NCBI RefSeq assembly: GCF_001039355.2 | Contig: NW_019774759.1 | Location: forward strand, 202,527 to 266,526 | Direction of reading: 5' to 3' | Source of the DNA: Lingula anatina | Lineage: Eukaryota > Brachiopoda > Lingulata > Lingulida > Lingulidae | Length of the DNA stretch: 64,000 nt | In this document: positions 23,960 to 35,466 of the stretch, one piece after another | How the letters are laid out: every line of letters starts with the position of its first letter | Position numbering within the stretch: the first letter of the stretch is position 1 | Position numbers and translations under genes: made by a program | The notes under the pieces: generated by a model | What the model was told of the DNA's origin: nothing | The model's database searches: none | The model's input: the letters and a program-made list of their open reading frames with translations, nothing else

Positions 23960-25804
23960 AGCACTCGTAACTCATCCTGTATAATTATTCAATGTACATA
24001 AATGTATATTTCCATACGTGGACATTTGTATAAAATATTAATGAAATAAATGTTCTGGACAAATAAAAATGATTCACTTTTCCTATCATAACAGTGGGAG
24101 CTTTTGCAGCAGTCAAACATAAGGAAAGGAGAGCAGAAAACAACAGACATACTGTGAATTCTTTTATTTTCTAGAATTAAATATAAATGTCCCAATACAC
24201 ACAAAACAGGCAAGCATGGCCCAACTTCCTAAACATATATATATATATTATTGCAACAATAACCCACTTACTGTAAAAATAAAAATGCTACGGTTAAATA
24301 CAGATTATAAATCTCACATCTGGGATAAACATCACAAAACAATGACAGATCTATCATACAGGGAGAGGATATTGTAGCCATGTATCCCCTCTTTAAAATA
24401 ATATTGAACAGCCCCCCCACCCCACCCCCCGGCCCTGCACAAAACCCTGTACACAAACAATAACAGTTGTCTGGGATACATTAATATGTATATATATCGT
24501 TACAGAAAGAACTAATTCACAAAATCTGAATATTGTTAAAAAATTAATATGTGCAATATGCATGTCAAGCAGAATTATTCTACTAGTAAGTGAATGTACC
24601 AACGATTGCAAATATAGCAAAACGAATATATCAAGCAACTTGTAATCTCTTCGAAAAAATAAAAATAAAACAGGAAAACACTGACATGGTATAATACCTA
24701 CTGAAGCACTAAATGGTAAATGCTGAGGTTTAAAATCAGATTATTTTAAAGTTAGTGACATTTCACTAACTACAAATAAAAAACACGTCAAAAACCAAAC
24801 AAAGCAATAACACTGCAAAAAATGGAGCATGCCAACAAAAATAAAAAACAGAAAATCACATAATTATGCAGTTTACGTAATGATCATGGCAGTTAGACTT
24901 CTCCTTTTAGAAAGGTTGATCACACAATGAAACAACATGTCTGTGACAACAATATATAATTCAACTTTATAATCTAGCATTTTTGAACTAATACAAAAAA
25001 GTGAATTCTTACAGTATGTGTATTATTGTATCATTTAACAATTTCAAAAATAGAAAATTATATAAATGGAACAAGAATTTCTGGAATGTAAATTGTATAT
25101 CTTAGCGAAAAAATTAGGACATCTACTCAAGTTCCTGGAGATACAACTGTCCCGTACCCAAAATAGAAAAATTATTTGAATCATTCATAATACCCAAATT
25201 AGTAAACAAGTTGTATGGAACATGTCTTAAAGTCTGTCATCAATAAATGTCAACACTGGTTGATATTTAGGTCAGATATCAGCAAGAATCTATTACTAAG
25301 ACCAGGCAAAGTTGTTTAGTTGGTTAACGAGTGTGGCCAATCCTCATTTTGAAGAAATCAGTTTCCCCTTTTTCTTAAAATGAAAAAATGCATTTGGTAT
25401 ATTTAATCTACTAAAAAACTTATTTTCAGAGAGTGGCAGCTCCTTGTGATTAATTTTGTCTGGCCTAACTATATTATAAGTTATGTTCATTAACTTTGTA
25501 TTTATGAAACGGAAACTAAGCTATCAAACAGCTTGATTTGACAGAGGCTTGGAGAGAGGGTGAATGCCAAAGTTACAGTCTCGTGTACAAATACTAAAAT
25601 ATATTGCTGCATCTGTGGAACCAGCTGACAAACTCTCCGCCACAGTCTCTTCAAACTTCAAAGATTCCTTCCTTTTATGTGTCATTTCATCAAAAAGAGT
25701 TGGAAAATATATACAACAACAGTGTAAAAACCAGGACTGCTCCATGATATATAACCCAGTGTTGGTATGTGTAAGCAGGGGTCTGAGGGAGTCCAGTAGA
25801 GATA

Positions 25805-26260
25805 TTACACAACATTTGTGTAGGCAGGAGGCTGAGGAGGACCAGCAGAGTAAGCCGGGGGTGGTTGTCCATATCCAGTAGGAGCTTGGTGGATCATTCC
25901 TGGAAGATATGGAGTAAGTATATTGATAAGTTGAAAGGGGTGTTTATGTGTACATGTATGTGTATACATGTGTCCATCTGCATAGGTGTGTGTGTGTGAG
26001 TGTGAGTGCGTGCCAGCACACGTTATGTAAGACTAAATGTAGTTACAAAGTACATTTACATGAAGCTTTTAAAATATAAATATATGTAAAAAAGAAGAAA
26101 GGAATATACATGTCAGCTGCACATGCGTGCGTGCACATGCAAAATTACCTTGATCGTAACCATACTGTGGGCATGGAGAAGTTGTGACAGTTCTGGTGAC
26201 AGTCACTGATGGCTGCGTTTGGACCGCTGCGACAGCTGGGACGGTTGTTATGACGGTTCC
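25805..26260 (-). pseudogene. Orphan duplicate of the last two MS4A-like exons
   Basis: Exons 26260-26149 and 25899-25805 (minus strand) correspond to exons 6 and 7 of the MS4A-like gene at 31345-33956. Both keep open frame, splice sites and stop codon. Compared with the full gene, exon 6 has an Asn-to-Asp change and exon 7 an Ala-to-Thr change; the other differences are silent. There are no upstream exons between 26261 and 26553, so this copy cannot encode a full protein. It is either a truncated duplicate or the second haplotype misplaced by the assembler. Confidence 0.75.
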
Positions 26261-26400
26261 CTGAGGAATACAAACCATCAAAAAATGTGTTCTTATTATA
26301 TCTAATGTATGTCCCTTTCAGATGGAAAACCCAAAAAATGGACATTGGACTTGAATAAAATACAAAATCACCTCAGGAATCTTATACATCTCATACAGGC

Positions 26401-26551
26401 CCATAGCCAGCAATTTCAAAAGGGGGGTTCTTTTTCTGAAAAAGTGGACCTTTTTCCATAAAAACTTCATGTACCTAGATCAAATTTTACCCAGGGTGGA
26501 CCTTTTCTCAGCAAAACGGGTGTTTCTTTCTAACCCCCCCCCCCCCCCCCN
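26401..26551 (+). repeat. Dispersed repeat family A, copy 2, ending in poly-C and one N
   Basis: Homologous to the reverse complement of 5286-5420. It ends in a run of about 18 C followed by a single N at 26551. The second copy of the large block starts right after it. The single N looks like a contig join. Confidence 0.7.
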
Positions 26552-28191
26552 CCGTTAACGATTTACCTTCAGTGTTTAAAGTGAGAGCGGTTCGGTTATT
26601 TGTGCAGTACTTCAATTGAAAAGCGGATTATGCCCATATGGTTTTATGCATTCAATAAGTCGTGTTGCCTTGAAGTGGACAGTGTGCTTGGACAATGCAT
26701 TGTGCAGCACTGGACTCTACTGTTAAAAATCTTTGGGGACTAACTGCGATCATTCTCTTTCTATTTCTCTCTCTCTCTCTCTCTCTCTGACTGCCAAGTT
26801 TGCACACTTGAACTATGACTGTTCTAGATTGCCAATGCTCTAATAACGACACTTACAATGACAGTAAAACACGAAAAGGGGGGCTCCAAAATTTTGTTAA
26901 TAACCGATTATGATTGGTATCACTAAAGAACGCGACAAATTGACTAGATACATATTTGTCAATCGTTTGGACCATATGATCCCAAGAAATGACGTTCAGC
27001 AGACATTAACGTGCAGTTCATTTCTTCATTATGCAACTGAAACCTCCACAGTTTTAATCGAATACTATTTCCAACCATCTGTGAGGGGTATAACCCCGCA
27101 ACGACGTGGCTAAATATCTCACAAAATGTCAAGGGCAGAAATCTTAATGCACTGGTAGACAAGTGCAAAACAGGAAATAATTTTAAAAAGTTATATGTTT
27201 GCTTAAGCAGTTGTGGCCCTAAATATTTACCGGTAGTCATGGAATAAAATAACCTCAGACTAAGCTACATTTTGTCCGTTTAATCGTGATATCATTTTAA
27301 CTCATCTGCGTTCTCTGTGGCGTCTTAAATCTACCCTTAATAATACAGAAGTTCACATGGCTTACCCGAGTCTTCCTTTCTCGTGTCAAAAAAAGCTAAA
27401 AATCAGGGATAAGTCAGCAATCCTTGGTGATTCGCAGTCCTTTGCGTAATACTCAGTCCGTAAGTCAATAACGCGGACTCAATAGGCCAGCGTCAACAGA
27501 GTACTGTGAATACCCACTTAACATATATCGGTTACGTACCAGGTTAAAGCGAGGTGCTGATTTCTTTGTCGTTAGTTCAGACTGCAGTGTTTACTTAAGT
27601 GACGTTCGATGTATATACTCACACGCATATTAAACAACTATAAAAAAACGAAGACTTCGGTATGTATCCCGTGAAAAAAACTCGTCAGCTGATAGGTTTT
27701 CGTCAATCTGGCCGGTAACGCAAACCAGTTCCATTAGGCGAGAAAAAGTTCCTCATCAATACGATCAGTCATTTTACCCAAGTCTCTTGTTTAAGTATTA
27801 AGTCATTCCAAAAGTGAAAAAAAAATGAGAGAGAGAGAGAGAGAGATGGGTAAGACTGCATCGTATTTCACCATCTAATCGGATGCCTCGTCGCCAAACC
27901 CTATTATTATAGTCGCTATGGGTTGTGAGAGGGGTGGAACGGTTTTCGACCCCGTGACGACCCTGGGAGATGATGAACGCAGGGATGCATCTATTCACTG
28001 GTTTTGCAAATGAAAAGCGAACAAGGATAGTAATATCAACATATGAGACCAAGGGAATTTACTGTAATATGTACAGGTAGTAGAGTAGGGAATGGTTTGG
28101 TTTTGTGTCGTTTCGCTAGCTCACTTTTTCTGTTTCGGTGGGGGCTGGAGAAAGGCAAGATACCTCGAGTGTTTAGGATGGTACACATTAC

Positions 28192-28230
<39 letters not shown>

Positions 28231-28356
28231 TGTGCGCTGGGTCACGCTCTCCTTATTCCTTAACAAATAATTTTATAAATATGCATATCACCATCACATT
28301 ATAACGCGCTGGGGTGGGGGGGGGGAGGAATTTAGTTTCAGAATCTGTATACAGCC

Positions 28357-28479
28357 TACCCTCTTCCGGGGCCACGGTTTGATTTTTTCACTAGATTTAC
28401 AAATGTCGCTGGTTAAAGCTCTTCTGCATTTTGTTAGAGATAAGTGCACGTAATAAATCTGTGGCCCTGGTAGAGGGTA
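28357..28479. mobile_element. Foldback element member 2, duplicate
   Basis: Same element as 22872-22994 in the second block copy. Its right arm keeps the consensus CCCTGGTAGAGGGTA better than copy 1 does. Confidence 0.5.
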
Positions 28480-29312
28480 TATATACAGTCTGCGTTCAAG
28501 GTGACTGCATAAAACCCAGGCACGGTTAAAGAAATAATGTGTCTGTCCCAGTTCAGCGCCTTGAAAAAAATCCATAATATGGTAAGCTTTACAAATAATT
28601 CATAACGCCAGAGAAGTGAAAATTGTTTTCGTCATATGGGTTTAACGGTGCACTGGTTTTACACAAAAAAAGAGAAGTCAATTTTGATCAAGGTATTGAG
28701 TTTCAATACAACAATTTATCCTTTACCGGGACCCCAAGGTTCAACTCGCGATCATTCGTGCCACTTATAGTTTTATCTACCATATACTGTATAATATGAA
28801 AGGGTGTATGATTTTGTTACAGAAGACCGTATACAAACAGAATGGATCCTTGACGGCAGTCCCATGCTACAGTTTGACTGTTTATCTCTTACAATATGCG
28901 TCTTGATTTATTTTCCAATTTTTGAATAATATTCCGTGATTTATTATTATTTTTTAATGTTATTTCTTTTATTCAAGTGAAAATCATTTCTAGTGGAGAG
29001 GCCCGGCTGTCGGTTTGAATACAAAGAATCCGTATAAGATTATTTAAAACTAATGCGATCAGCGCGCATCAGTTCTGTAGTATTTGCACTTGTTGGGATT
29101 TTGACCATACCGGTTTTCGAATACAAGAACAAATTAATTCTCACTTAAGGTTATCAGTACAGTTAAGAGTTCATCATATGCTAGACATTTTATATCCCCT
29201 TATTAAAAATATTAATAAATGTAAACAGACACCCATTGTTGTGCCAGATGGAGAAGATAGGACCTATATCTCTGGATCTTCCATATCGGAGACGGGGGCA
29301 AGTCGCACACTC

Positions 29313-29449
29313 GTTATTCTCTACAGGGGCCGCAGATTAATTATATGTGCACGTTTCTCCAACACAGTGGAGAAATGTGCCGTGAAGTAACCAGAGACGT
29401 ATCTGTGAAATTCTAGTGAAAAATTAATCTGTCGCCCTGGTAGAGAGTA
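29313..29449. mobile_element. Foldback element member 3, duplicate
   Basis: Same element as 23824-23959 in the second block copy. The right arm reads CGCCCTGGTAGAGAGTAAGC. Confidence 0.45.
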
Positions 29450-31344
29450 AGCACTCGTAACTCATCCTGTATAATTATGCGATGTACTTAAACGTATATT
29501 TCCATACGTGGACATTTGTATAAAATATTAATGAAATAATTGGGGCGAATAAATAGAAATGATTCACTTTGCCAATCAAAACGCTGGGGCAGCTTTTGCA
29601 GCAGTCGAACATAAGGAAAGAAGAGCAGAAAATAACAAATATACTGTGAATTCTTTTATTTTCTGGAATTAAAAATAAATGTTCCAATAAACACAAAATA
29701 GGCAAGCATGGCTCAGCTTCCTAAACATAACTGTATATTGTTTTTTTTACTGCGACAATAACCAACTTACTGTAAAAATATATTAAAGATGCTACGGTTA
29801 AATACAGATTATAAATCTCACATCTGGGATAAATATCACAAAACAATGACAGATCCATCATACAGGGAGAGGATAATGTAGCCATGTATCCCCTCTTTAA
29901 AATAATATTGGACAGCCCCCCCCCCCCCCCGCCCCGCCCTTCGGGGCCCGCGACCCTGCACAAAACCCTGTACACAAACAATAATCAACCAGTTGTCTGG
30001 GATACATTAATATATATATCGTTACAGAAAGAACTAGTTCACAAAATATGAATATTGTTAAAAAATTAATATGTGCAATATGCATGTCAAGCAGAAATAT
30101 TCTACTAGTAAGTGAATGTACCACCGATCGCAAATATAGCAAAACATTTCAAAACGAATATATCAAGCAACTTGTAATCTCTTCGAAAAAATAAAAATAA
30201 AACAGGAAAACACTGACATGGTATAATACCCACTGAAGCGCTAAATGGTAAATGCTGAGGTTTAAAATCAGATTATTTTAAAGTTAGTGACATTTCACTA
30301 ACTACAAATAAAAAACACGTCAAAAACCAAACAAAGCAATAACACTGCAAAAAATGGAGCATTCCAACAAAATTAAAAAACAGAAATTCACATAATTATG
30401 CAGTTTACGTAATTATCATGGCAGTTAGACTTCTCCTTTTAGAAAGGTTGATCACACAATGAAACAACGTCTGTGACAACAATATATAATACAACTTTAT
30501 AATCTAGCATTTTTGAACTTATACAAAAAAGTGAATTCTTACAGTATGTGTATTATTGTATCATTTAACAATTTCAAAAATAGAAAATTATATAAATGGA
30601 ACAAGAATTTCTGGAATGTAAATTGTATATCTTAGCGAAAAAATTAGGACATCTACTCAAGTTCCTGGAGATACAACTGTCCCGTACCCAAAATAGAATA
30701 ATTATTTGAATCATTCATAATACCCAAATTAGTTAACAAGTTGTATGGAACGTGTCTTCAAGTCTGTCATCAATAAATGTCAACACTGGTTGATATTTAG
30801 GTGAGACATCAGCGAGAATCTATTACTAAGACCAGGCAAAGTTGTTTAGTTGGTTAACAAGTGTGGCCAATCCTCATTTTGAAGAAATCAGTTTCCTCTT
30901 TTTTTTTCAAATGAAAAAAAAATGCATTTGGTATATTTAATCTACTAAAGAACTTATTTTCAGAGAGTGGCAGCTCATTAACCTTGTGATTAATTTTGTC
31001 TGGCCTAACTATATTATAAGTTATGTTCATTAACTTTGTATTTATGAAACGGAAACTAAGCTATCAAACAGCTTGATTTGACAGAGGCTTGGAGAGAGGG
31101 AGAATGCCAAAGTTTCAGTCTCGTGTACAAATACTAAAATATATTGCTGCATCTGTGGAACCAGCTGACAAACTCTCCGCCACAGTCTCTTCAAACTTCA
31201 AAGATTCCTTCCTTTTATGTGTCATTTCATCAAAAAGAGTTGGAAAATATATACAACAACAGTGTAAAAACCAGGACTGCTCCATGATATATAACCCAGT
31301 GTTGGTATGTGTAAGCAGGTGTCTGAGGGAGTCCAGTAGAGATA

Positions 31345-32324
31345 TTACACAACATTCGTGTAGGCAGGGGGCTGAGGAGGACCAGCAGAGTAAGCCGGGG
31401 GTGGCTGTCCATATCCAGCTGGAGCTTGGTGGATCATTCCTGGAAGATATGGAGTAAGTATATTGCTAAGTTAAAAGGGGTGTTAAAGTACATGTATGTG
31501 TGTGAATGTGCACATTTGCATAAGTGTGTGAGTGAGTGTGTGCGAATGCGTGCCAGCACACTTGCTATGTAAGACTAAATGTTGTTACTAAGTATATTAA
31601 CATGAAGCTTTTAAAACAATATGTAAAAGGGAAGAAAGGAAAATACGTCTCATTCCCCTCTTTACTGCAAGTCCAGCTGCACATGCGTGCGTGCGTGTGT
31701 GTGCATGCACATGCAAACTTACCTTGATTGTAACCATACTGTGGGCATGGAGAAGTGGTGACAGTTCTGGTGACAGTCACTGATGGCTGCGTTTGGACCG
31801 CTGCGACAGCTGGGACGGTTGTAATGACGGTTCCCTGAGGAATACAAACCATCAAAAACATGTTCTTATTATATTTTATGTATGTCCCTTTCAAGTGGAA
31901 AACCCAGAAAAAATGGACATTGGACTTAATAAAAACAAAATCACATCAGGAATCTTATACACCTTATACATGTAGTACTTGTACCAGATATAAATACAAT
32001 ACCTGGGTGCTCCTACAACACAGGCCATGGCAGGTGATTCCAAAGGAAATACAGGCAATAATCCCCTCCACAATAGACAGGGCCAGCATACAGGTGGCCA
32101 GAGCCTTCACCTCCCTACGAACATCCTGTTTAATTGTAAACAATTATAATTATATCAAATCATTAGTTTATTATATATAATTAAATACACTGCAGTTAAG
32201 GATGGTCAGAGGGAACTACTGGATATAATGTTACAAAGTAAGTTTTGAGTGTTTACAGCCCTGAGACAATGGCCATTCAGTGGGAGCATGAATACTTTTA
32301 AATAGGTGGTGAGACAAATACTAA

Positions 32325-32361
<37 letters not shown>

Positions 32362-33956
32362 TACTCCCAGTAGTTAACCCCCAAAAGGTTAAAACTAAAA
32401 TTCCTACAAATACAAATATCTTGTAACTACATTTTACAAACACCCTTAAGATAAGTCAATAATAATGATGGAAATTATTTAAAACAGCAAATGGGATCTT
32501 TCTCAGAGCAACTTACTCGTGAAGGTGGAGCCAGAGTGGTGAAAAAGTCATCAAAGGAATCATAGGGATCATAGGAATCATAGGCTTCTCGGGCGTAATT
32601 CATGTCGATGGCAGAAATAGTCAACAGGATAAGGCCTGCTCCGGCACCAGCAAAGATCACCAGGATCATAAAGCTGATTATCTGTGAAAGAAAAAAATAT
32701 AGCAAGAATAAAAAACAGGAACAGACAGAAGTTGACAGAATCAAACATTAAGAGCTGATTTTACGAGCTGATTTTAAACTGGACATTCTTGAGTTACCAA
32801 AATATGAAAACCCTATAAACTTAAACAACAATTACACAAGAGGTATAATAAAATTAATATAATATATTACTCACCATACATTTGTTCTTCTTTGATGCAA
32901 GTACACCCAGGATTCCAGTGACAATGAACTAAGTGAAAAATATTTTGACATAGCAACTTAACTTAATGCCCTTACTTAACACATATCATTATTTGTTTAT
33001 AACCATTAATGATGACGATGAATTATTCATCAAGAAGAGCAGCTTTAATTCCCTCCAATTATCCAATGTTTTTTTTTTAATTTAACAAATTTCTCAAATT
33101 CAGAATAAGTAATAATTTTATATTTTGTATTTTCAAAGAACAATGAACAATTGATTTTTAGATTTTTTTCAGGGTAAGAATATGGCTATTATTATCAATA
33201 TCATTATCATCACCACTTACATTTTTATCGATTACAACTATTTTCATTTTTGCTTTTGTTCTTCTATAACTGTTCTTCTCATTAGTATTACTGTTTTTAC
33301 TACTTTTTCATTACTTCTATTGGCATAATTATTATCATTACTGTCTTTGTTCTCTTTATCAATATAATTGCCATTATCTTGATTACTTTTTTAATCATTA
33401 TTATCAATTGTTCTAACTAACCAGGACTCCCAGCCATATCCCCGCGGCAGTGTTGGAATTGACCACTTGGGGTCTGGTACCATCAGGGAAAAGTACCATG
33501 AAGACTATGGCAAATACCACACAAAGCACTCCAATAACAATCTGGGTTATTCCCAAGCCAACTGAAGCCTTGCTCATGTACCTGGAAAACAATATATGTA
33601 ATACACAGGTTATACATGATGTATTGCAATTGATTTTGGAAAAAAAATATAATAAAAATCATGGAGACCTAGTGTTTATATCAGTACTACCAAAAAATGT
33701 ATTAAAAAAATAATAAAAGTAAGGAAAGAAATAAAGGAAAGGAAAAAAATTAAAGAAAGAAATGAAAAAGAAATAGTTGTCTTAATTACCCAGGGCAGAT
33801 ACTGACGTCCTGTGCCGGTGGTGTCACTACTGTGTGCTGAACTACAGATGGCGCCACTACTGTCTGCTGAACTACAGGTCGTGTCACTACCGTTCGTTGC
33901 ACTACAGGTGCCGATAGTCGTCCATACTGAATAGAAGTGGTCTTCGTCCTCTGCAT
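31345..33956 (-). CDS. MS4A/CD20-like four-transmembrane protein
   Basis: Seven exons on the minus strand: 33956-33790, 33581-33422, 32928-32875, 32681-32517, 32125-32003, 31834-31723 and 31439-31345 (stop TAA), giving 291 residues. Four hydrophobic segments lie at about 62-85, 99-119, 128-152 and 190-219, with LGITQIVIGVL in the first, typical of CD20-like proteins. The N-terminus has three copies of a ten-residue VVQxTVVxP-like repeat. The loop after segment 3 is acidic and tyrosine-rich (YDSYDPYDSFDD). The tail is rich in Val/Thr, then Pro/Tyr, with PPPAYSAGPPQPPAYTNVV, giving PPxY-type motifs that in other proteins bind WW domains. MS4A proteins sit in the plasma membrane or endosomes and modulate signalling; the role here is unknown. 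An acceptor just before the ATG suggests a 5'-UTR intron. The last two exons are duplicated at 25805-26260. Confidence 0.72.
32323..32357. repeat. (AAAT)n microsatellite
   Basis: In intron 4 of the MS4A-like gene. Confidence 0.95.
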
Positions 33957-34956
33957 CTTGAGATTTTTCTGCACAGTTCTAGTGCTGGCTTGACATACAT
34001 AAAAAATTTATACCCACAAAGTCAAAGATTATTCAAAAATTTATAAATACCAAGTAATAACTTAAGCTTAAGGAGACAAATAAACCATATTATTATTAAA
34101 AAGGCTTTTAAGTTTTTCCTTACTACTATCACAGGGCAGTCATTGAAAGAAACATTTTTCTTGTTAATAAAACCTTAAAATCGGTCCTGTTTTTACAAAT
34201 GGTTTTGAAGAATTTAATCTTACTATATGTATTAGTGTTTTGAACTAATTGGACTTGTGAGTTCTACAAAGGAGACGTGTAGCTGATCATGATGATGAAT
34301 TTTTAATTGACTGGTCTTCTGTCGCACCTGTAGGTACCAGTATCCCAAAAAAGAAGCATACTGAGTAGATAAAAAATATATATTTTTTATTGCAAAATTG
34401 TAATAATCCCTTAATGTAGCCTACTGATGCGTCAGAGTTTTTTTCATATATTTCTTTGAAATGACCTTGAAGATTTATCACTGTCCTATAAACGAAAGTA
34501 GGTCACGCCTTCCATTTTAGAACGTTGTCCCGTGTAGATTTTTAAATTTTTGTGATCATTTAAAGATGACTAATTAATGACACACATTTAAATGAATAAC
34601 AATTGGTAGACCAATACATAATGTCTTTGTTTATTAGTCAAATGTTTGTCCATTTATCAATCGTATTCATAATACAAACGGATGTTTGTTTAGTTTTCCT
34701 ACCTGTCGCTGCGCTTCACTTCTTTCTCTTTCTGCTATTCCGCTTGGTGGCTGCACGGTTGGCCAAGACTACCCATATGTTGTTGCCTTCAGAGTTAACA
34801 TTTCACCAAAATAACTTGAAAAGACGTTAACTTTATTGGTATAAATCTAGATATTTACACAATTCTCAGAATAATTTATTCGGTTTTAATTTTTGAATAA
34901 ATAATATACCTGTACTAAAGGATTAGGGGACTATCCTGTCTTGGAAAAGTATAAAA
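33957..34956. promoter_or_regulatory. Divergent intergenic region between MS4A-like gene and PSMB6
   Basis: About 1 kb separates the two divergent start codons, so it must hold both promoters and 5' UTRs. No TATA box could be assigned to either. Open frames here (34287 minus, 34603 plus) show no recognisable domain. Confidence 0.4.
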
Positions 34957-35423
34957 ATGGCGTCCACAGTATTGCACCCGGCTTCTTTGCGATCTCACAA
35001 TTTATCGTCTGATTTATCTCCAGACTGGCTTACCAGCGAACATAGCACTGGGGTAAGTTAAAAAAATAACCAAGACTCCTAAAATGTCGTATGTGGTGTA
35101 GAAAAAAGACTCACTGAGTGAATGACAGTCTTGTAAACTGGTGACTCCGCATGACTTGCAAATGACAATGGTTGTGCCATGTTCTGCTTTCACTCAGAAA
35201 GTCATAATAACAGTCTAGACTATCACATTGTAAATAACACAGTGAAATATGTTTTGCATTTTTCTTATATTAAACAAAATTATTATGATCGCTATTTTTC
35301 ACCAGAATTCATAATTGTTAATTGAAGGATTAGACTGCAAGAACGGGAATTTGAAGTAACACGATTTTGAAGATGAGGTTTGACTAGATTTATTTTCAGA
35401 AAAGTCATAATGTATGTTAATTG

Positions 35424-35466
<43 letters not shown>

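Larger units (their letters stand above)
21073..26397. repeat. Large duplicated block, copy 1
   Basis: From GTTAACGATTTGCC to CTTATACATCTCATACA, this block matches 26554-31970 in the same order and orientation, with scattered substitutions, microsatellite length changes and short indels. One is an extra roughly 35 bases near 27465-27500 in copy 2 only. It contains (TC)n and (GA)n runs, two foldback elements and the last two exons of the MS4A-like gene. No other gene was recognised in it. Confidence 0.9.
26554..31970. repeat. Large duplicated block, copy 2
   Basis: Second copy of 21073-26397, carrying the same microsatellites, foldback elements (28357-28479 and about 29313-29449) and the last two exons of the MS4A-like gene. 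At its right end it continues without a break into intron and exon 5 of that gene, so this copy is the one in normal gene context. Apart from those exons I see no gene in 26554-31344. Confidence 0.9.
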
